DNA from: Ignavibacteria bacterium UBA5771
Lineage (GTDB): Bacteria; Bacteroidota; Ignavibacteria; Kapaibacteriales; UBA2268
Reading direction: 5' to 3'
DNA: 26,858 nt
Assembly (NCBI GenBank): GCA_002418685.1
Contig: DIEP01000063.1
Coordinates: 1-26,858 of the forward strand
Part shown: piece by piece, positions 7,564-15,996 of the stretch
Numbering within the stretch: position 1 is the stretch's first letter
Layout of the letters: each line of letters begins with the position of its first letter
Translations under genes and position numbers: made by a program
The notes under the pieces: generated by a model
Told to the model about the DNA's origin: nothing
The model's input: the letters and a program-made list of their open reading frames with translations, nothing else
The model's database searches: none

Positions 7564-9291
7564 ATGTCAATGAAACGATTATTTTGTGCATTGCTGATAA
7601 TTTCGATGTTCTCTTCTTATAGTATTTTTGCTCAAATGAAAGGCGAATCACCAATCGAACAAGAGCAAAATTTGATGCAAGAGTTCCAGAAAAGTATCTC
7701 CAGCCAATCAACTCAACAATTGCAATCACTTCCTTTGGGAAATTCAATAGATCCTGCATTTTATCGCATAGGTCCATCAGATATTTTGTCTCTTTCTATT
7801 TATCCGATAAATCCTTATCCATTAATCATTACCGTTACACCATCGGTTTCGATTGTTATCCCAAGATTTGGCGAAATCAATCTTTATGGTAAAACTTTGC
7901 AACAAGCACAAGATTCCATTGATAAATTCTTGCAAAGTCGGAACCCGGAATTAAAAGCAAACCTAACATTGCAGAAAGCTCGTAATTGCTTGATAAATAT
8001 AAAAGGAAATGTGATATTTCCTACAATTTACACTGTTCCTGCGTCCTTTCAGATTTCCACTGCAATCAATTATGCAAATAAAGTTGACGCTCAAACAATA
8101 CCCGCCGCTCAATATAGTTCAATTACGAAATACAATGAGCAAATTAGGGAAAGTGAACGTATTTTCAATCAAAGCAAATTTTCGCCTATTTCTTATTATT
8201 TCACTCGAAATATTGTGCTTTTGCATAATGATGGAACATCTCAAAATGTAGATATTGAAAAATCGAAAGCGTTAGATAATCCCGAATACAATCCTTATAT
8301 TCGTGAAGGGGACGAAATTATTGTCCCCTATGAAGTTGACCATTATCCAACTATATCGATTGCGGGTGAGGTTAATAGACCTATAACATTGCCTTATAAG
8401 GAAAACGATAGTCTTTCTTTGCTTTTGAAATTTGGTTATGGATTTACACCTGAAGCAGATTTTTCAAATATCTTGCTTTATCAAGATGGGGAAACAAAAA
8501 GATTAGAATTTAATGCAAAAGGAGAATATATTGGCGCTGATATGCCATTGGAATCAGGATGCGTGCTAGTAGTTGGTAAAAAAACTACCAAACCGCAAAA
8601 ATCAGTTGCTACAGTATCTGTGCAAGGAGAGGTAAATCATCCAGGAGTTTATGTAATAAATGATGAGAAAACAACACTGACTGATATAGTGGACTTAGCA
8701 GGTGGATTTACTCCAAAAGCTCATTTACCACTTGCTCGCATTTACCGATTTGCCTCCACTATTGAATATGTCATGGATCCTCGCCGGAAAATAAATGAAA
8801 CATTTCAATATAGCAACTTAACATTGGAAGACACAACTCGATTTATGTTGGATATGGATTATCCAAAAAATGTTGTATCTTGCGATTTTGTAGAAATATT
8901 TACAAATAATAACAAGAACCTTAATCCGCGGCTCCAAAATGGTGATATTATTTATGTGCCTTCTCAACCATCGCAGGTTTATGTTTTCGGTCAAGTAGTT
9001 AATCCCGGTTATATTGATTATGTCCCCAATAAATCAATGGAATATTACATTGCTAAAGCTGGAGGTTATGCAAATGGAGCTCAAAAATCACGTGCAAGAA
9101 TTATTAGAGGTAGAAATCTTATTTGGGTAGAATCAAATGATCAAACCTTTGTTTATGCTGGTGATAACGTTTATGTCCCTCGCGAACCTGATATTCCAAT
9201 GGCATTGCAAATCCAAAGATATGCAACAATCGCTACTTTGATTGGAACAGGTATGGCAATGATTAGTCTGTTAATTTCTATATTAAGATAA
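7564..9291 (+). CDS. Polysaccharide export protein with multiple SLBB domains (Wza-like)
   Basis: 575 residues. A signal peptide (about 1-23, ending SIFA before Q24) has no lipobox cysteine, unlike lipoprotein Wza. The polysaccharide-export domain starts at YRIGPSDILSLSIYP (67-81) and runs to about 140. Soluble ligand-binding beta-grasp (SLBB) repeats follow, recognised by G-x-V-x-x-P cores near 148-153, 268-273, 355-360 and 476-481, each leading to a helix and a glycine pair. A hydrophobic segment at 553-573 ends the protein and could be the outer-membrane-spanning helix. Such proteins form the periplasm-spanning export channel for capsule or exopolysaccharide. It is well over the roughly 380 residues of Wza because of the extra SLBB units. 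No Wzc/Wzz partner is in the window. A second ATG at 7570 could be the true start. Confidence 0.87.
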   Translation: MSMKRLFCALLIISMFSSYSIFAQMKGESPIEQEQNLMQEFQKSISSQSTQQLQSLPLGNSIDPAFYRIGPSDILSLSIYPINPYPLIITVTPSVSIVIPRFGEINLYGKTLQQAQDSIDKFLQSRNPELKANLTLQKARNCLINIKGNVIFPTIYTVPASFQISTAINYANKVDAQTIPAAQYSSITKYNEQIRESERIFNQSKFSPISYYFTRNIVLLHNDGTSQNVDIEKSKALDNPEYNPYIREGDEIIVPYEVDHYPTISIAGEVNRPITLPYKENDSLSLLLKFGYGFTPEADFSNILLYQDGETKRLEFNAKGEYIGADMPLESGCVLVVGKKTTKPQKSVATVSVQGEVNHPGVYVINDEKTTLTDIVDLAGGFTPKAHLPLARIYRFASTIEYVMDPRRKINETFQYSNLTLEDTTRFMLDMDYPKNVVSCDFVEIFTNNNKNLNPRLQNGDIIYVPSQPSQVYVFGQVVNPGYIDYVPNKSMEYYIAKAGGYANGAQKSRARIIRGRNLIWVESNDQTFVYAGDNVYVPREPDIPMALQIQRYATIATLIGTGMAMISLLISILR

Positions 9292-9300
9292 TAATAAAAA

Positions 9301-10953
9301 ATGAAAAAAAACATCCTTTTCTTCTCAATTTATTTATTCCCTATAATTGCATTTTCCCAAGTCGAAGATATTCCGATTTCCAATTCAGTTTATAATTTTC
9401 TGATGCGTGCTGAAGTAAGAGGATTTCTCCCACATTTCTCGACAACAAAATTACCTCTCCAAAGACGAGAAGTCATCCATGCACTCAAGCAAATAAGGAG
9501 CAATGAACAATATTTATCAAATTCTGAAAAGCAATCGCTTTTATATTTTGAAAAAGAATTCAGAATTGCTTATGAACCAAGAGCAGTAATTTTTAAATCA
9601 AAAAGCGATACTACCTTGATAAATTTTAGTAATTTGCTTTCAGATGCAGATAAAATGTTTTATCATTACACTGATTCGGCTAATAAATTGAGCATAAGAC
9701 CAATTGGTTCTCTTGATTTAATAGAAAAAATCAATGAAGACCATTCTCAATATTCTCTTGTAGGATTATTCGGTTTGAAATTTTATGGGACACTCTCGAG
9801 AAGTCTTGGATATTATTTTCAAGCAAAGAATGGCAAAGTAATTTCGGGTAATAAATCGCTTGCATTGTATAATTCTGAATATAAGAAAAGTGTGAAATTC
9901 ACAGAATTGAATAGCGATATAGACCTTACACAATCTCATATTATTTTCCAAAAAGACTGGTTTAGAGCGAAAATTGGAAGGGAGGAAGAGCAAATTGGCG
10001 CAGGGCTTTTTCAGAAAACTTATGTAACAAACGATGGACCTCCAATGGATGCAATCTCTTTGGCTACAGTTTTTAAATCATTCCGATATGATTTCAGTTT
10101 TTCGGATTTAATTGGATATAGCGATAACCCATTCATAACAAGTGTTCGGAGTTCAATACCCCAAAAATATCTTATCCAGCATAGGTTCTCAATTCGTCCA
10201 TCTTGGGGTGAATTTGGCTTTTGGGAAGGATTGATTTCATCGGGCAGAGGCATCGATATTGCATACTTAAACCCAATAATTTTTCTGAAATCTGCCGAGC
10301 ATTCCCTCCACGACAGAGATAATTCGCTGATGGGTTTTGATGCTACAATAAGACCTATAAAAAATATAGAGTTAAGATCCACTTTAATGTTAGATGATTT
10401 AATTTTTTCTGAAATTGGAAAGGGATATTGGAGCAATAAAGTTGCTTTTAATGGAGCTGCGATTTACACAACTCCATTCAATTTAGATTGCGGTGTGGAA
10501 TACTCACGAGTGGAACCATATACTTTTTCTCATTTTAATTATCAAGATTCTTATACTAATGATGGGACATTGATTGGCTCAATACTTCAACCGAATTCTG
10601 AACAATATTCACTTTTGCTTCAATATTGGTGGGGCAGTCGTTATCCGCTGCGCGTTAATCTGAACTACACTCGCCACGGCGAAAATGTGTATGATTCAAC
10701 AGGTGCCTTAATTAAAAATGTTGGAGCAGATCCGAAGATAACCCGTCGCGATCCCGACCCCGCAACAGGGTTTCCTGGTGATCCCTATTATGGTGTGAAG
10801 TTTCTTGATGGAAATTTGCAAGAAGTTCTCTCCGTTCAAGTTAATTTTAGAGTTGAAATTGTGAGAAATTTTAGTATGTCTGCAATTTACAATTTACAAA
10901 TGAAGAATGATTATGCAGATCATTATTTCAGACTGTGTTTTTATCTGAATTAG
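9301..10953 (+). CDS. Capsule assembly protein, Wzi-like outer-membrane beta-barrel
   Basis: 550 residues with a cleavable signal peptide (about 1-19, ending AFS before Q20). After it comes a helical region with the conserved LQRREVIHAL-type segment, then a long series of alternating beta strands with aromatic girdles ending in LCFYLN. The segment WFRAKIGREEEQIGAGLF matches the Wzi-family pattern of an arginine-rich strand next to a glycine loop. Wzi anchors capsular polysaccharide at the cell surface in enterobacteria. In Bacteroidota-type bacteria the homologues commonly sit in exopolysaccharide loci, although their role is less certain. It starts nine bases after the SLBB export gene, so the two are almost certainly cotranscribed. 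Family assignment rests on overall pattern and context, with less certainty than for its neighbours. Confidence 0.75.
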   Translation: MKKNILFFSIYLFPIIAFSQVEDIPISNSVYNFLMRAEVRGFLPHFSTTKLPLQRREVIHALKQIRSNEQYLSNSEKQSLLYFEKEFRIAYEPRAVIFKSKSDTTLINFSNLLSDADKMFYHYTDSANKLSIRPIGSLDLIEKINEDHSQYSLVGLFGLKFYGTLSRSLGYYFQAKNGKVISGNKSLALYNSEYKKSVKFTELNSDIDLTQSHIIFQKDWFRAKIGREEEQIGAGLFQKTYVTNDGPPMDAISLATVFKSFRYDFSFSDLIGYSDNPFITSVRSSIPQKYLIQHRFSIRPSWGEFGFWEGLISSGRGIDIAYLNPIIFLKSAEHSLHDRDNSLMGFDATIRPIKNIELRSTLMLDDLIFSEIGKGYWSNKVAFNGAAIYTTPFNLDCGVEYSRVEPYTFSHFNYQDSYTNDGTLIGSILQPNSEQYSLLLQYWWGSRYPLRVNLNYTRHGENVYDSTGALIKNVGADPKITRRDPDPATGFPGDPYYGVKFLDGNLQEVLSVQVNFRVEIVRNFSMSAIYNLQMKNDYADHYFRLCFYLN

Positions 10954-10981
10954 ATTAATAATTGTATGAGGTGTCGAACCA

Positions 10982-12433
10982 GTGAATTCAATAAAATTAC
11001 AAATATTATTCCAAGTTGCATTTGATTTCCTTGCAATCTCAGTAAGTTTTTTTATTCAATACTGGTTTAGATTCCACTCGGGTTATGTTCCAATTTATAT
11101 TATTCCTGATTGCACAACAACAATAATAACATACTTTCTTTTCATATTTTATTGGTACATTATTCTATTTTTCTCAGGAATGTATAAGAATTGGTATGAA
11201 ATTTCGCCTTTTGAAGAAATAACTGCAATTCTAAAAGCTGTGCTTTTTGGAACAGTCATTATTATTTTCCTTGTCTATTTTGATAGTGAGAATTCTCCAC
11301 GAATGCTATTCTTGCTCTATATGATTGTATTCTCATCAACTTTATTTATCGGCAGGATGCTCAATAGACAAGTGCAGAAAACTATGCGTATCAAGGGAAA
11401 AATAAAGATTCCTTCAATATTAATTGGTGATAGAAAAAATGCTCTTGAAATGTTTAAAGAAATTTATTCCCAAAAGAATTGGGGGTTTGAGTTAAATTCC
11501 ATATTACTTTTCGATGAGAATATTAATAATGGTAATATAAATAATGAATTTCTTGATGAATTTAAAAGTGAACTTCAACAAAAATCAAATAACTCCCCTA
11601 TTGAAATAATTAGCAATTGTGATTACTATGAACAGATGCTTGACACAAAAAAAATTGAAGCCGTGATTATTGCAAAATCCTATGCTAATGCCGATCAATT
11701 GCTTGATATAGCTACAAAAGCGACTGATAAAAATATAAGAGTAAAAATTCAACCTGAACTTTATGAAATTTTTTCAGGGCAGAGTCGCACTCAAAACCTA
11801 TGGGGAATACCATTGATGGAAATAAGCACGAAAATCTTCAGACCTTGGCAAGAAGTTGCAAAACGTGGGTTCGATATAATTTTTAGTCTTTTAGTATTAA
11901 TTCTTGGCTTACCATTCTGGATTCTTATTGGAATATTAGTCAAAGCAACATCTCCGGGACCAATGCTATACGTGCAAAATCGAGTTGGAAAAGATGGGAA
12001 AGTTTTCAAAATTTACAAATTCCGCTCAATGTATCATAATCAGCAACAAGTCAAACCAAGTTTCACAGAAAATAATGACCCAAGAGTAACGAAATTTGGT
12101 AGATTCATACGCAAAACACATCTCGATGAAATCCCCCAATTCTTCAATACTCTAATTGGTGAAATGAGTGTTGTGGGACCTCGACCTGAAGTGCCTGATC
12201 TAGTAGAAACTTTTTCCAAAGCATTGCCACATTATAGAAGACGACTTAAAGTTCGTCCCGGTATTACGGGTTGGTGGCAAATCAAATATACTATTTATGA
12301 ATTTTCAATCGATGAAATTAGAAATAGATTGAAGGATGATTTCTACTATATCGAGAATTTTTCTCTCAGGTTGGATTTTGAAATTATCCTACGAACTATT
12401 TGGTTAATTTTTAAAGGACATGGACAAACCTAA
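10982..12433 (+). CDS. Polyprenyl-phosphate sugar phosphotransferase (WbaP/WcaJ-type initiating enzyme)
   Basis: 483 residues from a GTG codon. The in-frame TGA at 10967-10969 leaves no upstream alternative. Four or five N-terminal membrane segments (about 8-125) are followed by a Rossmann-like domain (about 140-270), then the re-entrant helix KRGFDIIFSLLVLILG starting at 294. The C-terminal catalytic domain has KFRSM (346-350), the D382-E383 dyad in THLDEIPQ, VVGPRPE (397-403) and RPGITGWWQ. This architecture belongs to the large polytopic phosphoglycosyl transferases, which move a sugar-1-phosphate from a UDP-sugar to undecaprenyl phosphate and so start repeat-unit synthesis at the inner membrane. 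The sugar (Glc, Gal or a HexNAc) cannot be decided from sequence. It sits between the export genes and the mannose synthase. Confidence 0.92.
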   Translation: MNSIKLQILFQVAFDFLAISVSFFIQYWFRFHSGYVPIYIIPDCTTTIITYFLFIFYWYIILFFSGMYKNWYEISPFEEITAILKAVLFGTVIIIFLVYFDSENSPRMLFLLYMIVFSSTLFIGRMLNRQVQKTMRIKGKIKIPSILIGDRKNALEMFKEIYSQKNWGFELNSILLFDENINNGNINNEFLDEFKSELQQKSNNSPIEIISNCDYYEQMLDTKKIEAVIIAKSYANADQLLDIATKATDKNIRVKIQPELYEIFSGQSRTQNLWGIPLMEISTKIFRPWQEVAKRGFDIIFSLLVLILGLPFWILIGILVKATSPGPMLYVQNRVGKDGKVFKIYKFRSMYHNQQQVKPSFTENNDPRVTKFGRFIRKTHLDEIPQFFNTLIGEMSVVGPRPEVPDLVETFSKALPHYRRRLKVRPGITGWWQIKYTIYEFSIDEIRNRLKDDFYYIENFSLRLDFEIILRTIWLIFKGHGQT

Positions 12434-12442
12434 AACTAATAT

Positions 12443-13189
12443 ATGAAAACAATAGTCATAATTCCAACATTTAATGAAGCAGAAAATATTGTGCAGCTTA
12501 TAGAAAGCATCAAATCGGCACTCCCGTCAACTGACATATTAATCGTTGATGATAATTCTCCTGACGGTACGGCAAATCTTATCCGTGAAAAAATGAAAGG
12601 TGATGAAAAGATCCACCTCATTGTGCGTCAAAAGAAAATGGGTCTTGGAACTGCATACTGCGATGGATTTAAGTATGCTCTTGAGCAAGGATTTGATTAT
12701 ATTATACAAATGGATGCTGATTTTTCGCATAATCCTCAAGAACTTCCCCGATTGGTCGATGGAATACAAAATGCAGATTTAGTAATTGGTTCTCGATATA
12801 TTTCGGGAGTTAATGTCGTTAATTGGCCTCTTTCCCGTTTAATGCTGAGCTATGGAGCTAATCTTTACACTCGGATGATAACTTGCTTGCCAATCAAAGA
12901 TGGAACAGGTGGCTTCAAATGCTTCAATGCTAAATATTTAAACTATATTGACCTTGATCAAATTCATACAAATGGCTACGGTTTCCAAATTGAAATGAAT
13001 TACAAAATGTGGAAACTTGGAGCAAGAATCAAGGAAATTCCAATAATATTTGTCGATCGGAGAAGTGGCGAATCAAAAATGAATAAAAGCATTATCTTTG
13101 AAGCAATGTGGCTTGTTTGGAAATTAAAATTCTCACCAAAAATCAGATCTCAAGTAAAAACTGCAAAAAAGAAACTATTATCAAATTAA
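12443..13189 (+). CDS. Polyprenol-phosphate mannose synthase-like GT2 glycosyltransferase
   Basis: 248 residues. The GT-A fold shows PTFNEAENI at the N-terminus, VDDNSPDGT (35-43) and the metal-binding DADFSH (91-96). VIGSRYISG and the DGTGGFKCF loop follow, then the conserved Y-G-F-Q-I-E helix and RRSGESKM. These are hallmarks of DPM1/Ppm1 enzymes, which transfer mannose from GDP-mannose to a polyprenyl phosphate at the cytoplasmic face. There is no C-terminal membrane domain, so it is of the soluble DPM1 type and may need a membrane partner that I do not see here. Transfer of glucose by related enzymes is possible. It begins nine bases after the phosphoglycosyl transferase. It ends the plus-strand run, with its stop overlapping the stop of the opposite Mrp gene. 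Confidence 0.88.
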   Translation: MKTIVIIPTFNEAENIVQLIESIKSALPSTDILIVDDNSPDGTANLIREKMKGDEKIHLIVRQKKMGLGTAYCDGFKYALEQGFDYIIQMDADFSHNPQELPRLVDGIQNADLVIGSRYISGVNVVNWPLSRLMLSYGANLYTRMITCLPIKDGTGGFKCFNAKYLNYIDLDQIHTNGYGFQIEMNYKMWKLGARIKEIPIIFVDRRSGESKMNKSIIFEAMWLVWKLKFSPKIRSQVKTAKKKLLSN

Positions 13190-14274
13190 ATTTCTATAAC
13201 AAGATCGCTCGTTTTATTTGAAGCATAATTGATTCTGCGTACTTCTTGAATTATATTTTCGACAATTTTATTAATTTCATCTCGATAAGTCCCTGCATCC
13301 TCATTCAATACAAATGGCAAGCCATTATCATTGCTTTCGCGGAATTGCTGTAAAAGTGGCACTTCTCCCAAAAATCGGACTTTCGATTCATCAGCAATTC
13401 TCTTTCCACCACCATTTCCAAATATATAGTATTTCTTATCAGGAGTATCAGGAGGCACGAAATAACTCATATTCTCAACCACGCCAAGAACAGGAACTTT
13501 CACTTGTTCGAACATTTTGATGCTACGTCGCACATCCACTACTGCTATTTCTTGTGGTGTTGTGACAATCACTGAACCAGTGAGAGGCACCTTCTGTGTT
13601 AATGTTAATTGTATATCACCAGTTCCCGGTGGCAAATCGAAAATGAGGAAATCAAGCTTGCCCCATTCGATTTGTTCAATCAGCATTTGCAGATAACTTG
13701 CAAGAATTGGACCTCGAACAATTGCTGCCTCATTTTCTTGCATTAGAAATCCCATCGAAGCGATTTTTATCCCATACTTTTCGGCAGGATAAACTATAGT
13801 CTTGCCATCTCGTTCCTCGGCGGGTAAATGTGAGCCTTTCATTCCCCACATCGTAGGCTGGCTTGGACCATAAATATCTGCATCAATCAGCCCTGTTTGA
13901 ACCCCTTTCTGAGCAATTGCTGCTGCAATATTTGATGCAATTGCTGATTTGCCAACGCCACCTTTACCCGAAGCAACTGCTATTATGAATTTCACATCTT
14001 TCAGGCTTTGCTTTGGAATTTGTTTGATTTCGGCATCTTTAATATTTATCTCAAATGAATAATCGCTGAATTCGCTAAGATTTTGCAAACATTGTGCTTT
14101 AATTCTATCTGCGACCCATTCGATTGGAGGTATAAGTTCAACTTCAATTTCTACTTTATTATTATCAATCTTTACATTTTTTATTGCATTTAAAGATGAT
14201 AAAGTATAACCTAAATCAGGGTCAGCAATATTGCCGATTTTTTCTATTATTTTTGAGTTATTTAATTCGTACAT
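13186..14274 (-). CDS. apbC: Mrp/NBP35-family iron-sulfur carrier ATPase with N-terminal MIP18 domain
   Basis: 362 residues. Residues 1-80 form a MIP18/DUF59 domain with the DPDLGYTLSSL motif. The P-loop ATPase domain has the deviant Walker A GKGGVGKS (103-110), DADIYGPSQP (131-140), FDLPPGTGD (212-220) and the switch region TTPQEIAVVDVRRS. Family members carry and deliver iron-sulfur clusters in the cytoplasm. The CxxC pair that usually follows ENMSYF is replaced by VPPDTP (273-278), so the classical cluster-binding cysteines are missing. I recall this as the usual form in Bacteroidota-type Mrp proteins rather than a damaged gene. It lies 25 bases after the UDP-xylose synthase gene and is probably cotranscribed with it. 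Its last codons overlap the convergent mannose-synthase gene by four bases. Confidence 0.92.
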   Translation of the reverse strand: MYELNNSKIIEKIGNIADPDLGYTLSSLNAIKNVKIDNNKVEIEVELIPPIEWVADRIKAQCLQNLSEFSDYSFEINIKDAEIKQIPKQSLKDVKFIIAVASGKGGVGKSAIASNIAAAIAQKGVQTGLIDADIYGPSQPTMWGMKGSHLPAEERDGKTIVYPAEKYGIKIASMGFLMQENEAAIVRGPILASYLQMLIEQIEWGKLDFLIFDLPPGTGDIQLTLTQKVPLTGSVIVTTPQEIAVVDVRRSIKMFEQVKVPVLGVVENMSYFVPPDTPDKKYYIFGNGGGKRIADESKVRFLGEVPLLQQFRESNDNGLPFVLNEDAGTYRDEINKIVENIIQEVRRINYASNKTSDLVIEI

Positions 14275-14299
14275 ATAGATACTCTTTTTTTAATTTTAA

Positions 14300-15241
14300 T
14301 TATTTATTATTAATTTTATTTTTATAAAAATTTATAGTTTTGATCAATCCTTCTTCGCGGGAAATTTTTGGTTCCCACCCTAAATATTTTCTTGCTTTGT
14401 CAATATTGGGTTGGCGCACTTTGGGATCATCTTCAGGAAGTGCAGCATTGATAATTTCACTTTTCGAACCTGTTAATTTGATAATTTCTTTTGCTAAATC
14501 ATAAATTGATATTTCATCAGGATTTCCAATATTTATTGGGTCATTTATATTAGACATCAGCAAGCGATAAATACCTTCGATTTCATCATCAACATAGCAA
14601 ACTGAACGTGTTTGGCTGCCATTGCCAAAAACTGTGAGCGGTTCATTTGTTAAAGCTTGGGAGATAAAAGCAGGGATTGCCCGTCCATCATTAAGTCTCA
14701 TACGTGGTCCATAAGTATTAAATATCCTAATAATTCGAGTATCAACATTATGATAACGATGATATGCCATTGTCAATGCTTCAGCGAACCTCTTTGCTTC
14801 ATCATAAACTCCACGATATCCAATCGGATTGACGTTTCCCCAATATTCTTCGAGTTGAGGATGAATGAGTGGGTCGCCATATACTTCGCTGGTGCTTGCA
14901 ATTAAAAATCGCGCATTCTTTGCTTTGGCAAGTCCAAGTGCTTTATGAGTTCCAAGAGAGCCAACCTTTAAAGTTTGAATGGGCAATTGCAGATAATCAA
15001 TTGGTGAGGCAGGCGATGCAAAATGTAAGACGTAATGAATATCCTGCGGGACATAGATGAAAGTAGTAACATCCATTTGAATAAATTGAAAGCGTGGATG
15101 CCCAAATAAATGAGCTATATTATCAAGCGACCCTGTAATTAAATTGTCGAGACATATCACATTATCGCCTTCTGCTATAAATCTATCGCAAAGATGCGAA
15201 CCAAGGAACCCCGCTCCTCCGGTAATTAATACATTTGCCAT
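14300..15241 (-). CDS. uxs: UDP-glucuronate decarboxylase (UDP-xylose synthase)
   Basis: 313 residues of the extended short-chain dehydrogenase family. ITGGAGFLGSH (6-16) binds NAD. HFASPASPIDY (73-83), STSEVYGDP (116-124), HPQLEEYWGNVNPIG and Y146DEAK150 are the specific signature of UXS enzymes, in which the Tyr-Lys pair and the Ser/Glu of STSE support oxidation, decarboxylation and re-reduction. The product is UDP-xylose, made in the cytoplasm from UDP-glucuronate. The UDP-glucose dehydrogenase needed upstream is not in the window; the dehydrogenase at 5089-6420 is of the HexNAc type. This gene faces the polysaccharide cluster from the other strand and may feed xylose into its product (inference). 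The start is ATG at 15241, with no clear Shine-Dalgarno sequence. Confidence 0.92.
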   Translation of the reverse strand: MANVLITGGAGFLGSHLCDRFIAEGDNVICLDNLITGSLDNIAHLFGHPRFQFIQMDVTTFIYVPQDIHYVLHFASPASPIDYLQLPIQTLKVGSLGTHKALGLAKAKNARFLIASTSEVYGDPLIHPQLEEYWGNVNPIGYRGVYDEAKRFAEALTMAYHRYHNVDTRIIRIFNTYGPRMRLNDGRAIPAFISQALTNEPLTVFGNGSQTRSVCYVDDEIEGIYRLLMSNINDPINIGNPDEISIYDLAKEIIKLTGSKSEIINAALPEDDPKVRQPNIDKARKYLGWEPKISREEGLIKTINFYKNKINNK

Positions 15242-15441
15242 TTGTTGAAATAATTATTTTGCAAATTTACGAAATGTTATTGGGAATATAGTCATTATAG
15301 AAATTGATAAGATTGATCCATCATTTCATTGCTCATGATGAAATACTTATATATATTTGCTAAAATAATGATTTATTAACTTATAAGACAACTCTTGCCA
15401 AAGATCGATTTCCAAAGTTTTCTAATTCCTTTCCCTAATAA
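15242..15441. other. 200-base gap with possible minus-strand promoter for uxs
   Basis: No gene is visible. A perfect TATAAT on the minus strand at 15294-15299 and a TAAATTTG (Bacteroidetes-type TAnnTTTG) at 15262-15269 lie upstream of uxs. Neither has a convincing upstream hexamer. A seven-base inverted repeat ATTTCAT/ATGAAAT (15323-15329 and 15338-15344) has no U-tract on either strand, so it is not a normal terminator. The gap suggests uxs-mrp can be transcribed separately from valS and the deaminase. Confidence 0.35.
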
Positions 15442-15996
15442 TTAATTTTCAAATTTATCGCCATTTAAATATACATTTGCGGGAAGGATTTTGCCATTCA
15501 TATAAATTTCGGGATTGACTATATCGCATTTAACAAATCGTACCATAACATTAGCTTCAGAGAGCATTGTAAGCGTTCTTTGATGTGCCTCTTGCCATTT
15601 CCCATTAGTATACTCTGAATAGAAATCTTGCCCATTTTGATGAATAATCACTTCAGAAAGTCCCGTTTGAATAATAGCGCGAGCGCAATCTGCACAAGGT
15701 ATCCACGGCACATAAATTTTGCAACCTTTCAAAACTGTTCCTCGCCGTGCAGCGTTATAAATTGCATTTCGCTCGGCGTGCTCAATCCAATAATATTTTT
15801 CATCGTTTTCGCGAGAAAGGCGTCTCGCCTCGGAATCAACTTCCACACTACGTGGAAGCGAGTTATATCCTGTCGAAACAAGCACATTGTCTGCATCCAC
15901 AACAACAGAGCCAACGTGAGTCATTGCGTCCCTGCTACGCATTCCAATCAAGTAGCAAAGTGTGATATATAATTGGTCCCAATCTGGCCTTTTCAT
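15442..15996 (-). CDS. Deoxycytidylate (dCMP) deaminase
   Basis: 184 residues with the zinc-dependent cytidine/deoxycytidylate deaminase core. H73-A-E75 supplies one zinc ligand and the catalytic glutamate, and PC101-xx-C104 supplies the other two ligands. The preceding MRSRDAMTHVGSVVVD and GYNSLPR segments fit the dCMP deaminase branch (ComEB-like), where they bind the nucleotide. It converts dCMP to dUMP for thymidylate synthesis in the cytoplasm. The tail of about 50 residues after the core is somewhat long. The start codon abuts the stop of valS with no spacer, so it is translated from the valS message. A tRNA or riboflavin-type deaminase is less likely given the nucleotide-binding segment. 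Confidence 0.88.
   Translation of the reverse strand: MKRPDWDQLYITLCYLIGMRSRDAMTHVGSVVVDADNVLVSTGYNSLPRSVEVDSEARRLSRENDEKYYWIEHAERNAIYNAARRGTVLKGCKIYVPWIPCADCARAIIQTGLSEVIIHQNGQDFYSEYTNGKWQEAHQRTLTMLSEANVMVRFVKCDIVNPEIYMNGKILPANVYLNGDKFEN

Noticed and set aside
10020..10436. Minus-strand open frame of 138 codons inside the Wzi-like gene
   Set aside because: It is antisense to a continuous beta-barrel coding sequence and has no family features.
15323..15344. Inverted repeat after the dCMP deaminase gene as a terminator
   Set aside because: It has weak seven-base AT-rich arms and no U-tract on either strand.
15628..15972. Plus-strand open frame of 114 codons opposite the dCMP deaminase
   Set aside because: It is a mirror of the deaminase gene, whose zinc motifs prove the minus strand is coding.
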